Source: a bacterium (GTDB lineage: Bacteria; Krumholzibacteriota; Krumholzibacteriia; LZORAL124-64-63). From it: a DNA stretch of 44,319 nt. The stretch lies in contig PIVY01000016.1 of assembly GCA_003353795.1 (NCBI GenBank), forward strand, positions 1 to 44,319. The letters are read 5' to 3'. The position numbers and the translations under genes were made by a program. Below, in pieces: positions 7,755 to 15,888 of this stretch (the stretch's first letter is position 1; each line of letters begins with the position of its first letter). The notes under the pieces were generated by a model. That model saw only the letters and a list, made by a program, of their open reading frames with translations. It did not search any database and had not been told where the DNA came from.

Positions 7755-10532
7755 CTACCGCACGAGCACCATCCGCTGCGTGTCGGCATGCTGCGTGCCG
7801 TCGGCGCCGCGGAACTCGAGACGATACAGGTAGACGCCCGAGGCCACGGGGCGGCCACCGGAATCGGCACCGTCCCAGACTCGCGCGTGACGACCGGCGG
7901 CGACAGTGTCGTCGACCAGCGTCCGCACCAGCTGCCCCCGCACGTTCATGATGCGCAGGGTGGCGTGGCCGGATGTGGGCACCGCGAAGGCGATGGTCGT
8001 CCGCGGGTTGAAGGGGTTCGGGTGATTGCCGGTGAGTTCGAAGGCCAGGGGAACGTCCTCGGCCCCCACCACGCCGGTGATGTTGATGGCGATCTGGTCG
8101 GTGGAGGTATAGCCCAGCGCGTCGGTGACCCGCAGCTCGATGGAGATCGGCGCGGGCACGCCCGGCGCGCGGAACCCGGGCAGCAACTCGTCGGTGCTGA
8201 AGTTCTGCTGGTTGGACAGCAGACCGTGGATGTCGGAGTGCCACTCGTACTGGTAGGGCGGCGAGCCGTTGGTCGCGCCGCCGCGGAAGGCCACCTGGGT
8301 GCCGTACTCGAATGAGTCGCCGTCTCCCGGAGCGAGGATCTGGCCATGCACCGGCAGCGAGTCGGATGCCATGTAGAGGCGGGCCGGCACGGTCAGGCGA
8401 CCGCCTTCCTCGCGCGGATCCGGACCGGTGAGGTCGACGTCCATGTAGTAGACGGGGCCCATGAACGTCTGCTGGGACAGGAGTCCTTGCTCGAAGTAGC
8501 CGATGCCGGCATCGCGAACCTGCACTTCCTCGGCGGGGAACTCCGGCGCACCCTGCAGGGCCGCGAATCCGAAGGCGATGAGCTGGTCCAGCGCCGCCTC
8601 CACGGGGATCACGTCCACCTGCTCGCTCACGATCACGTCGCGGCTGACCTGGTTGAACGCCTGGATCTGACCGTCGACGCCCATGGCCACGTGGGTGCGG
8701 CCGCCGTTGCCCACAGCCGGGTACAGCACGTCCGCGCCGTGGTTGGTGCCGATCACCACGTCGTAGGCGAACGGGAACGTCTGGACGATTTCGCCGTCCT
8801 CGCCGATCTCCGCCGCCTCCATCACGTTCACGCCGGCCACGAAGTTGTTCTGGCCCACGAGCTCGAGTTGCTGGAGCGTCTCGAAGGCGCGTGCGCCCGC
8901 CTCGTCCGGGTTCATCTCCACGTCGACCGCGCGCTCGGGTACCACGTGCAGCGCGTCGTTGGTGAACTGCCAGCCGCCCGAGGCGATGTCGCCCGCGAGC
9001 GTGGCCAGGCCCGACGCCGCGGCATAGCCGCTGGCGTCCTCGCGACCCACGGCGAGGTCGGAGCAGTCGAGTCCCAGCATCTCACAGAGGCGCTCGAACA
9101 TCTGGCCGGTGGTGCCGTCATCCATGTTCGGCGGCACGACCCGCATGATCCAGGCGGACTCCGGCAGGCGCTTCTGCAGGACCTCGGGATGCACGGTCAC
9201 CTTGAGCGCCGGGCGCGCGGGGTCGCCGAGCGCCGCGGGCATGACCCACTCGATGGGCGTGCTGGTGCGCTGGACCGCAGCAGGATCGAACACGGCCAGG
9301 CCACCGCCCGCCTTGCTCACCGTGTGGGAGATTGTCCAGTGGGTGGCGTCGGGGCTGTCGGCATACACGGTGCCCTGACCCCAGATCCGTTCGTTGTAGT
9401 GCCGGTTGTCCTCGGCCAGCATGCGCCACTTGTTGCCGGCGGGCTGATGGCTGTCGTTGGCGTGCCACCACGACGAGTAGATCGACCACGACGAGTCGAA
9501 GATGCCGTTGTCGATGAGCTTGCGGGCGATGGTCTTGCCGTAGTTGCTGGAGCCGTTGATGACGTTGATGGCGCCGGAGATGGTGTGGGCGCCGTTGAAG
9601 TTGTTGTGCCAGGCGGTGGACTTGAGGTTGAGGCAGCAGTGGAAGAAGGCCCACTCCAGGTCGTTGTCGCCCCAGGCGCCGTCGGAGTCGGACTGCACCA
9701 TGTTGGCGTCGTCGTGGGAGGTGTTGGCCAGGAAGAGAGCGTCGGTGACGCCGTGGCCGCAGTAGAGGAACGCGTCGGTGGCGTCGAGCCAGTTGTTGTT
9801 GTTGCCGCCCAGGTCGTGGCGCTTGTAGTCGGTCTCCCAGGCGTTGTTGTTGCCCCAGTCGAAGAGCCAGGTCCAGCCGTGGCCGTCGAGGTAGTCGCTG
9901 AAGCGCTGGGCGGTGTTGTTGGGCGAGGAGAGGTCATTGCCGGTGCCGGGGTAGTCTTCGCACCAGTGGTCGGCGACCTCGGCGGCGTCGCGGGTGAGTT
10001 CTTCCTCGAACCAGAAGGCGCCGACCTCGGACACCTCGGGCATGGGGCGGCCGGGCGGCGCGGCAAAGACGAGCTCGAAGCCCTGGTAGCGCTCGGCGGG
10101 CACGGCGAAGGTGACGACGGACCAGTCGGCGGCCGGCGGCAGGCTCACGAAGGTCGCGCCGGCCATCCAGTCCACGTAGGGCCGCAGCAAGTCGACCGTG
10201 ACCGAGCCGGAGCCGCGGTACCGGATCTCGATCTCGTTGGTCCACTCGGCGGCGCCGGCGTAGCGGACGCGGAGATTCGTCTCGGCCAGCTTGGTGGCAT
10301 CGCTGAAGTCGGTCAGGCCGGTTTCCCAGGCCGGGTCGGACAGTCGGGCGCCGATCACGTGGTTGACCGAACGGGCCTCCTCGTGGGTCAGGGCCTTGTC
10401 GGGCGGGAGGGTGCCGCCGCGATTGCGGAGGGGTTCGGCGTCTGCGGAGGCTAGGACGAGTGTCGTCATGAGCACGGTCGTCATGAGCGCCCGGGCCAGG
10501 ACACGTCGTCTATCGTGGGGAAAAAATTTCAT
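7755..10532 (-). CDS. Secreted caspase-fold-like (DUF6345/C25-like) protein with sorting tail
   Basis: A 925-residue exported protein. The signal peptide occupies about residues 1-32. A beta-sandwich-like region follows (about 85-175). The domain at about 185-400 has an arrangement expected of clan CD (gingipain/caspase-like) peptidases: a strand ending in FLYCGHG with H260, then WAFFHCCLNL with C299/C300, and a GSSNYG segment. I recall DUF6345 proteins having this layout, but the exact family is uncertain. A PKD-like segment (about 750-830: GATNGSPPYQYEWHSD, ELRVTDALGY) precedes the C-terminal PNPFNP tail (about 845-925), which should direct export or surface attachment. GAGGTG precedes the ATG. 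It is divergent from a TonB receptor and followed by a strong terminator. Proteolytic activity is inferred, not shown. Confidence 0.7.
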   Translation of the reverse strand: MKFFPHDRRRVLARALMTTVLMTTLVLASADAEPLRNRGGTLPPDKALTHEEARSVNHVIGARLSDPAWETGLTDFSDATKLAETNLRVRYAGAAEWTNEIEIRYRGSGSVTVDLLRPYVDWMAGATFVSLPPAADWSVVTFAVPAERYQGFELVFAAPPGRPMPEVSEVGAFWFEEELTRDAAEVADHWCEDYPGTGNDLSSPNNTAQRFSDYLDGHGWTWLFDWGNNNAWETDYKRHDLGGNNNNWLDATDAFLYCGHGVTDALFLANTSHDDANMVQSDSDGAWGDNDLEWAFFHCCLNLKSTAWHNNFNGAHTISGAINVINGSSNYGKTIARKLIDNGIFDSSWSIYSSWWHANDSHQPAGNKWRMLAEDNRHYNERIWGQGTVYADSPDATHWTISHTVSKAGGGLAVFDPAAVQRTSTPIEWVMPAALGDPARPALKVTVHPEVLQKRLPESAWIMRVVPPNMDDGTTGQMFERLCEMLGLDCSDLAVGREDASGYAAASGLATLAGDIASGGWQFTNDALHVVPERAVDVEMNPDEAGARAFETLQQLELVGQNNFVAGVNVMEAAEIGEDGEIVQTFPFAYDVVIGTNHGADVLYPAVGNGGRTHVAMGVDGQIQAFNQVSRDVIVSEQVDVIPVEAALDQLIAFGFAALQGAPEFPAEEVQVRDAGIGYFEQGLLSQQTFMGPVYYMDVDLTGPDPREEGGRLTVPARLYMASDSLPVHGQILAPGDGDSFEYGTQVAFRGGATNGSPPYQYEWHSDIHGLLSNQQNFSTDELLPGFRAPGVPAPISIELRVTDALGYTSTDQIAINITGVVGAEDVPLAFELTGNHPNPFNPRTTIAFAVPTSGHATLRIMNVRGQLVRTLVDDTVAAGRHARVWDGADSGGRPVASGVYLYRLEFRGADGTQHADTQRMVLVR

Positions 10533-10894
10533 GGCGCACCTCGTTGGTTCAGGGGCGAGAGGCGGATTGATCGCGCGGAATCGCTCGGCTCGAGGCCGCC
10601 GACGTCAGAAGGCATGGCCATCCGACGAATTGCGTGATCAGGAGGGAACCGTTGTCGAACAAGGTGCGGAGCCGCCCACTAATTCAGACTATCATAGTCC
10701 GTTATTGTGAGTCAACGGGGCCCGGGTGGTTCCAGTCTCGGTGTTTGCCGGCGATTGCGGTTCTTACACGGGATCGTTCATCTTCCGTCGAGTCGTATCC
10801 CCCCACCGACGTGCGACTTGCAATCACGGATCGATTCTGTCAGTGTCGAGATCGCGATCGTCGAAACGGTAGAATCTCGTCCGCAGGAGCATGC
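10533..10894. other. Divergent intergenic region
   Basis: A 362-base gap between the secreted caspase-fold-like gene (-) and the TonB receptor gene (+). It must hold both promoters. The middle is locally AT-richer (10675-10715) and carries a 13-base palindrome. I see no convincing small gene: an open frame from 10634 runs into the receptor gene but has poor composition. Confidence 0.5.
10687..10699. promoter_or_regulatory. Palindrome, candidate operator
   Basis: GACTATCATAGTC is a perfect 6+1+6 palindrome in the AT-richer part of the divergent region before the TonB receptor. A TTGACT on the minus strand lies close by, compatible with a promoter for the secreted protein. It does not match a Fur box. 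Assignment as an operator is a guess from position and symmetry. Confidence 0.3.
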
Positions 10895-13093
10895 ATGCGG
10901 ATCAGCAACGGCAGCAACACGATCAAGATTTACGCCCTGGCCATCGGTGCTGCCATCGTCGCGACCTACTCCCCACCTGCCCGCGCCGCGGACGTCGACC
11001 ACACTCTCGACGACCCCTTCGCCCTCAGCCTCGAGCAGCTGGTGGACCTGCCGGTCGCCACGCTCACCACGGCCGAGACCCGCGAGACTCCCGCCTCTGT
11101 CACCACCATCGACCGCGAGATGATCGACGCATCGGGTGCCCGCACCCTCAATGAACTCCTCGACATCTTCGTGCCCAACGTGCAGATCATGCGGCACAAT
11201 TTCGGGTTGCCGCACGTGGGCGTACGCGGTGTCATCGGCGACCGCGACGACAAGTACCTGCTGCTGGTCAACGGCAAGGTCATGAATCACCGTACCCAGG
11301 AAGGCGCCTTCACCGAGCGCGACCTGCAGCTCCTGGGCGACATCCGGCACATCGACGTGATTCGCGGACCGGGGTCGGCGATCTACGGCCCCGGCGCCGT
11401 GTCCGGCGTGGTGAACGTCGTGACCCTCGATGGCCGGTCGTTCGACGGCGTGGAGGTCACCGGACGCGTCGGCGGGGTCGACCAGTTCGCCTCCATGGAA
11501 GCCAGGGCGGGCGCGCGGGTGGGCGAATCAGGCTCGCTCTTCGCCTACTACGGCATCGCGGACGTGAGTGGCTCGTCGCAATCCGACAGCCCCCTGGTCT
11601 ACGGCGTGACCGGGACCTCCCGCGGGGGCGAGGTTCCGGTGAGACCAGGTGAGCCGATCGCCATCGACGTACCCGACGACGGCCGCATGTACCGCGGCAG
11701 GGCCAAGCACAAGCTCCACGCCGGCTACCGCAGCGACGATCTCTCGATCTGGGTACGCTGGACCCGCGGCGGCATGGACCTGCCCTCCGAACGCGGCACG
11801 CTCCTCGATCCGCCCGAGGGCCGCGACCTCGACCAGATGAGCCTCGACGAGATCTCGAGCAACGAGTTCGGCTACCACCAGTTCACGGCCCTGGGCGAGT
11901 ACGACTGGAAGCTCGATCCACGACTGAACCTGGAGTTCACCGCCAGCTACGACGCCCTCGACTTCGAACGCCTGCGCGACCGCCCCGACCTCAACACGCG
12001 CAGCTACCTCGAGAGCGAGATCTACGGCCGCATCCTGGCTCACTGGCGACCCGGCACAGCGCACACCATCGCCGGCGGCATCTCCTACTCCCGCGAGATG
12101 TTCGGCCGCTCGAGCCCAGGCTTTCCCGACCTACCGCCCGCCACCCAGCGCCAGCCCGAGGTCCAGCCCTGGGACACCGACACCTGGTCGTTCATGGCCG
12201 AGGACCGCTGGCGCATGGGCGACCGCGTGACCACCTTCCTCGGCCTGCGCGCCGACAACCACACCTACACCGATATCTTCTGGTCGCCGCGCCTTGCCGT
12301 CGTCCTGGACACCGGAGCGGCGAGCACCTTGAAGGCCATCGCGAATCGCTCGCAGCGCCGGGCCGGCGACGACGAGCTGCGGCATCAGTGGCTCGAGACG
12401 GAGACCTTCGCCGACCCCGAGGAGATCAACGCGCTCGAACTGCGTTACGACCAGGGCTGGAGCCGACCCTGGAGCTGGGCCGTCGTGGGCTACTTCAACG
12501 ACGTGGACATCGTGGCGCGCAACAGTCTCCTGGAACGCAACGTTCTGCTGGGTGAATTCCAGACCTGGGGCGTGGAGCTCGAGCTTCGGCACCACGGCGA
12601 CCGCGACGACTTCCGCGCCAGCCACGGCTACACCAACCTCATCGACTTCACCCTGGAGGACGCCACGAGCATCCAGGGGTTCTCGGCCAAGCCCTACGGC
12701 TACGGCAACGACCTGGCCAACTGGTCCAATCACGTGACCAAGCTCGCCTACACCCGCCATCTGAGCGACCGCTGGCAGGCCTCGACGTCATTGCGGGTGT
12801 ACTGGGAATTCGCCGGCGCCAGGGACCAGACGGAGTGGAACTCGCAGCTCGCGACACCGTCCTTCGCCTTCGGTCTGGCCGACGCGGGATACGACGAGGC
12901 CTTCGGCGCGAACGTGTACTGGAACCTCGGCGCGGAGTACCGGCCGACGCCCCGGCTGCGGCTGCGCCTGGACGGTTACAACCTCGCCGGCCTGTTCGAC
13001 GAGGAGCTCAACAAGCGGAACTACATCCTGCGCGTATCCGACTACCGGTCCGAGGCGACCGCCCTGGCATTGACGGTGGCCTACCGATTCTGA
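10895..13093 (+). CDS. TonB-dependent outer-membrane receptor
   Basis: A 732-residue receptor for active uptake across the outer membrane using TonB energy; the ligand is unknown. The start ATG has AGGAG 6 bases upstream and opens a signal peptide (about residues 1-30, ending ARA). The plug domain follows with family motifs: PASVTTIDREMID, GARTLNELLDIFVPNV, GVRGVIGDRDDKYLLLVNGK, and the hallmark HIDVIRGPGSAIYGPGAVSGVVNVVT. The rest is a long barrel with aromatic-rich strands ending in F (ALTVAYRF). The early LSLEQLVDLPVATLTTAETRETPASVTT resembles the linker typical of colicin I/vitamin-type receptors of FCB and Proteobacteria. It ends 4 bases before a convergent lipoprotein gene. Confidence 0.88.
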   Translation: MRISNGSNTIKIYALAIGAAIVATYSPPARAADVDHTLDDPFALSLEQLVDLPVATLTTAETRETPASVTTIDREMIDASGARTLNELLDIFVPNVQIMRHNFGLPHVGVRGVIGDRDDKYLLLVNGKVMNHRTQEGAFTERDLQLLGDIRHIDVIRGPGSAIYGPGAVSGVVNVVTLDGRSFDGVEVTGRVGGVDQFASMEARAGARVGESGSLFAYYGIADVSGSSQSDSPLVYGVTGTSRGGEVPVRPGEPIAIDVPDDGRMYRGRAKHKLHAGYRSDDLSIWVRWTRGGMDLPSERGTLLDPPEGRDLDQMSLDEISSNEFGYHQFTALGEYDWKLDPRLNLEFTASYDALDFERLRDRPDLNTRSYLESEIYGRILAHWRPGTAHTIAGGISYSREMFGRSSPGFPDLPPATQRQPEVQPWDTDTWSFMAEDRWRMGDRVTTFLGLRADNHTYTDIFWSPRLAVVLDTGAASTLKAIANRSQRRAGDDELRHQWLETETFADPEEINALELRYDQGWSRPWSWAVVGYFNDVDIVARNSLLERNVLLGEFQTWGVELELRHHGDRDDFRASHGYTNLIDFTLEDATSIQGFSAKPYGYGNDLANWSNHVTKLAYTRHLSDRWQASTSLRVYWEFAGARDQTEWNSQLATPSFAFGLADAGYDEAFGANVYWNLGAEYRPTPRLRLRLDGYNLAGLFDEELNKRNYILRVSDYRSEATALALTVAYRF

Positions 13094-13097
13094 CGCC

Positions 13098-13529
13098 TCA
13101 TTGCCGCGCCGCGTTCGCCTTCAGCTCGTTGACGTGCTCGATCTGCTGCTCCGCCTCCTTGCGCAGCTCGGTCTCGGGGAACTCCTCGAGCAGCGTTTCC
13201 AGGTAGCCGAGCGCAACGTCGTAGTCCCGATCCGGATTGAGCAGGTACGAATGGACGTTGCTAAGCTCGAGCAGCGCCTCTTCGCGGTACTTGCTCTCGG
13301 TGGACGGGCTGCGGTACACGCCCAGCAGGAGATCGGCAGCTTCGTCGTACTTGCCGTCCACGCGCAGCTGGCGCGCCTGGGAGATCTGGGCCTCGGCCTT
13401 GCTGCCGTGCAATTCGAACGACGTGCTGGAGCCCTCCTCATCTGCTTGCTGGCTCATCGTGCTGGCGCACGAGGTGAGAAGGAGCGCCGCGAGGAAGAGC
13501 ACGGCGGTGCGGATGGCGAAGGTCGGCAT
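13098..13529 (-). CDS. TPR-like lipoprotein
   Basis: A 143-residue predicted lipoprotein: hydrophobic segment AVLFLAALLLTSC with the lipobox cysteine at residue 21, then an acidic linker. The mature part has helical pairs of tetratricopeptide type (AEAQISQARQLRVDGKYDEAADLLL and DYDVALGYLETLLEEFPETELRKEAE), the second resembling the outer-membrane BamD/YfiO or YbgF style repeat. GGGAG precedes the ATG by about 7 bases. It probably acts as a small periplasm-facing scaffold. It lies 50 bases downstream of the beta-lactamase-fold gene on the same strand and may be co-transcribed with it. Confidence 0.72.
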   Translation of the reverse strand: MPTFAIRTAVLFLAALLLTSCASTMSQQADEEGSSTSFELHGSKAEAQISQARQLRVDGKYDEAADLLLGVYRSPSTESKYREEALLELSNVHSYLLNPDRDYDVALGYLETLLEEFPETELRKEAEQQIEHVNELKANAARQ

Positions 13530-13579
13530 GGGCCACTCCCTGGTTGGTGCGATCGGACCGGCGGGCGCGGCCCAGCATG

Positions 13580-15244
13580 CTACTTCGTCCGCTGCCCCGT
13601 CAACTCCGCTCCGCCCTGCCGCAGGATCACCGCCGACGCCGCTTCGGCGCCGTCCTCGATGACGAACTCCAGGCGAGCATCCACCACCGTCAGGAAGAAC
13701 TCGGTCTCGCTGGATGGATACACCTCCACCTCACCCTGGCCGGTCGCCATGGTCAGGAGCCGGTCGCCGTCGCGGCGAACGGTGAGCTCGAAGCCCGGCA
13801 TCAGCTCGTACGTGCCGACGTAGCGGTCGTAGATCGCCGGGTCCACGTCGGCCACTTCCGGGCCCGTGGGCAGCGGTTCGTCGGTGAGGTCGGCCGGCTG
13901 CTCCTGACCGCCCCAGGGCTTCAGGTGCATGCGGACCACCCGGCCGTCGTCGTCCAGTTCGAAGCGAAGGCGGGACAGGCTGCGCGGGTAGAAGAAGTCG
14001 GTGGCCGTGATGGGGGTCACGGGTTGATTGCCACCGCCGGTGCGCTGGGTGAAGAGGACCCCGTCCTCCACGGTCACCACCCGCGTCTCCTCGTCGTTGA
14101 TGCGATAGACGCCGACGTACTGATCCAGGATCGCCGGGTCGAGATCCGTGGCGGCCACGGGCAGCGTCTCGCCGCTCGCCAGCGCGATGGCCTGGCGGGC
14201 GGGAACCGCGGGATCGAGACCGTGCTCGGGGTTGTTGGACAGCACCGCCGCGAAGATCTTCCGGGCCGGAATGCTCGCGCTGAACGTGAGGAATCCGTGG
14301 ATCCCGCCGCTGTGCATGACCAGCAGGTCGCCGTCGAACTCGCCGATTGCCCAGCCGTAGCCGTAGCTGGTGGCCTCGCCGCCACTGAGCGTGTAGGGCG
14401 TCCACATGCGCTCGCGGGTGGCGGCGGTCACGAGCTCGTCGCTTTCCAGGGCCTGTTGCCAGCGGAGCAGGTCATCGACCGTGGAGAGGAGCGAACCCGC
14501 GGCGTACGGCAGCGACATGCTGATATGCGGGGCGTTGATGTACCGGTCGTTCAGCCAGTGATAGCCCAGGGCGCGCCGCGGGATGATCCGTTCGGTGCTG
14601 CCGTAGTACGAACCGGTCATGCCGAGCGGCCCGAAGATGCGCGTCTCGACAAACTCGGCGTACGACATCCCCGACACCGCCTCGATGATGGCGCCCAGCA
14701 GGAAATAGCCGGAGTTGCTGTAGCGCCACTCGGTACCCGGCTCGAACAGCAGGTCCAGGTCCTTGAAGGTGTCGAGGACCTCCTCGACGGTGCGGTCGAG
14801 GTAAGCGGTCTCCATGACCTCCGGGATCTCGGTGTACCCCTTGATGCCGCTGGTGTGGGTCAGCAGGTGCTCGATGGTGATGGCGCGGCCGTGGGTGGGA
14901 TAGCCGGGCAGGTGCGTCTCGATGGGGTCGTCCACCGAGAGCTTGCCTTCCTCGACGAGCATCATGATGCCGACGGCCGTGAACTGCTTGGTGATCGATC
15001 CGATACGGAAGACCATGTCCGGCGCGTTGGGCACGTCGCGTTCGAGGTCGGCCATGCCGTAGCCGGCTCGGAGCAGGATCTCGCCATCCCTGGCAACGAG
15101 GGCCGTGACGCCGGGATCGTCGGCGGGATAGGCGTCGGAGAGGAGTGTCTCGAGGTCGGTGGCGACCCCGGCAGCGATGGAACCGGTGGCGATCACGGTC
15201 AGCGCGAGAATCAACGGGGCGATGTTGCGGCGCGGGGTCGTCAT
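13580..15244 (-). CDS. Serine beta-lactamase-fold hydrolase (class C / PBP4*-like)
   Basis: A 554-residue exported hydrolase. Start chosen at the ATG after AAAGGAA; the longer frame adds an unlikely N-terminus. A signal peptide covers about residues 1-27. The Beta-lactamase (class C/esterase) domain has the three usual motifs: S83-I-T-K86 (S-x-x-K nucleophile), Y175-S-N177, and H311-S-G-G in place of K-T-G. About 190 residues follow with two lipocalin-like repeats (DQYVGVYRINDEE... and DRYVGTYELMPGFE...), as in DUF3471-type extensions. Family members act as D-aminopeptidases, esterases or cell-wall peptidases rather than antibiotic-degrading enzymes, so resistance should not be assumed. Located in periplasm or outside. 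Confidence 0.85.
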   Translation of the reverse strand: MTTPRRNIAPLILALTVIATGSIAAGVATDLETLLSDAYPADDPGVTALVARDGEILLRAGYGMADLERDVPNAPDMVFRIGSITKQFTAVGIMMLVEEGKLSVDDPIETHLPGYPTHGRAITIEHLLTHTSGIKGYTEIPEVMETAYLDRTVEEVLDTFKDLDLLFEPGTEWRYSNSGYFLLGAIIEAVSGMSYAEFVETRIFGPLGMTGSYYGSTERIIPRRALGYHWLNDRYINAPHISMSLPYAAGSLLSTVDDLLRWQQALESDELVTAATRERMWTPYTLSGGEATSYGYGWAIGEFDGDLLVMHSGGIHGFLTFSASIPARKIFAAVLSNNPEHGLDPAVPARQAIALASGETLPVAATDLDPAILDQYVGVYRINDEETRVVTVEDGVLFTQRTGGGNQPVTPITATDFFYPRSLSRLRFELDDDGRVVRMHLKPWGGQEQPADLTDEPLPTGPEVADVDPAIYDRYVGTYELMPGFELTVRRDGDRLLTMATGQGEVEVYPSSETEFFLTVVDARLEFVIEDGAEAASAVILRQGGAELTGQRTK

Positions 15245-15501
15245 GAGACATTCCTTTCGGGTCGCCGGGAATCGACGCCAGCGTCGGAGCCTAATTCGAA
15301 CCGGTGGAAACACACAACCGGGAAACGTGCAGACCAAGGACGTGGGACCACCGACCGAGGTTGCCTCGCAAACAACCGTTCGGCCATGACCGGCGCGGGG
15401 ACGAATGGCGGCAAACCCCTCGTGGTGCTACGCTTCGAATACGAGATCATCATCGAACTGTATCGAATCCCGATCCCGAACAGATGCCGAAGGAGACTCG
15501 A

Positions 15502-15888
15502 ATGCGCCACGATTCCTGCTCCAGGAATGGACTCCGCGCGATGGTGCTCGTGGCGGTCATCGCGACGGTCGGCGGCTGCGCTCACCATCGGGTCGTCGCC
15601 CACGATGGAGATCCGTCCCAGGTCCCGACGGAAGTCGCCACGCATCATCAGTACTTCTGGGGGCTGGCCGGCGAGCCGACAATTTACGTCACGAACTGCA
15701 GTTCGACCGCGCTGCATGACGTGGAGGTCTCGACGACGTTCTGGCAGGGGCTGGCCACCATCGTCACGCTCGGAATCTGGATGCCGGCCACGGTGGAGTG
15801 GCGGTGCGCGACGGTGCAGGAAACGACCACCGACGCTCCCATCCCCACGGCGCTACGCAACGAGGAGGCCCCCCATGCCGGCCGGTGA
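15502..15888 (+). CDS. Bor/Iss-like lipoprotein
   Basis: A 128-residue predicted lipoprotein. The ATG at 15502 has AAGGAG 6 bases upstream; a signal peptide ends in the lipobox VGGC. The mature region reads HHQYFWGLAGE...VTNCSS...VEVSTTFWQGLATIVTLGIWMPATVEWRC. It closely follows the layout of the Bor family (HH-F, central Cys, then T-L-G-I-Y-x-P...V-x-C), first known from phage lambda and as Iss in enterobacteria, where it is linked to serum survival. The role here is unknown. Its last 14 bases overlap the start of the FAD oxidase gene, so the two are translationally coupled, an unexpected pairing. Confidence 0.72.
   Translation: MRHDSCSRNGLRAMVLVAVIATVGGCAHHRVVAHDGDPSQVPTEVATHHQYFWGLAGEPTIYVTNCSSTALHDVEVSTTFWQGLATIVTLGIWMPATVEWRCATVQETTTDAPIPTALRNEEAPHAGR

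Noticed and set aside
8346-10454. A 702-codon plus-strand frame
   Set aside because: Antisense shadow of the secreted caspase-fold-like gene, full of V/G/H/R with no motif.
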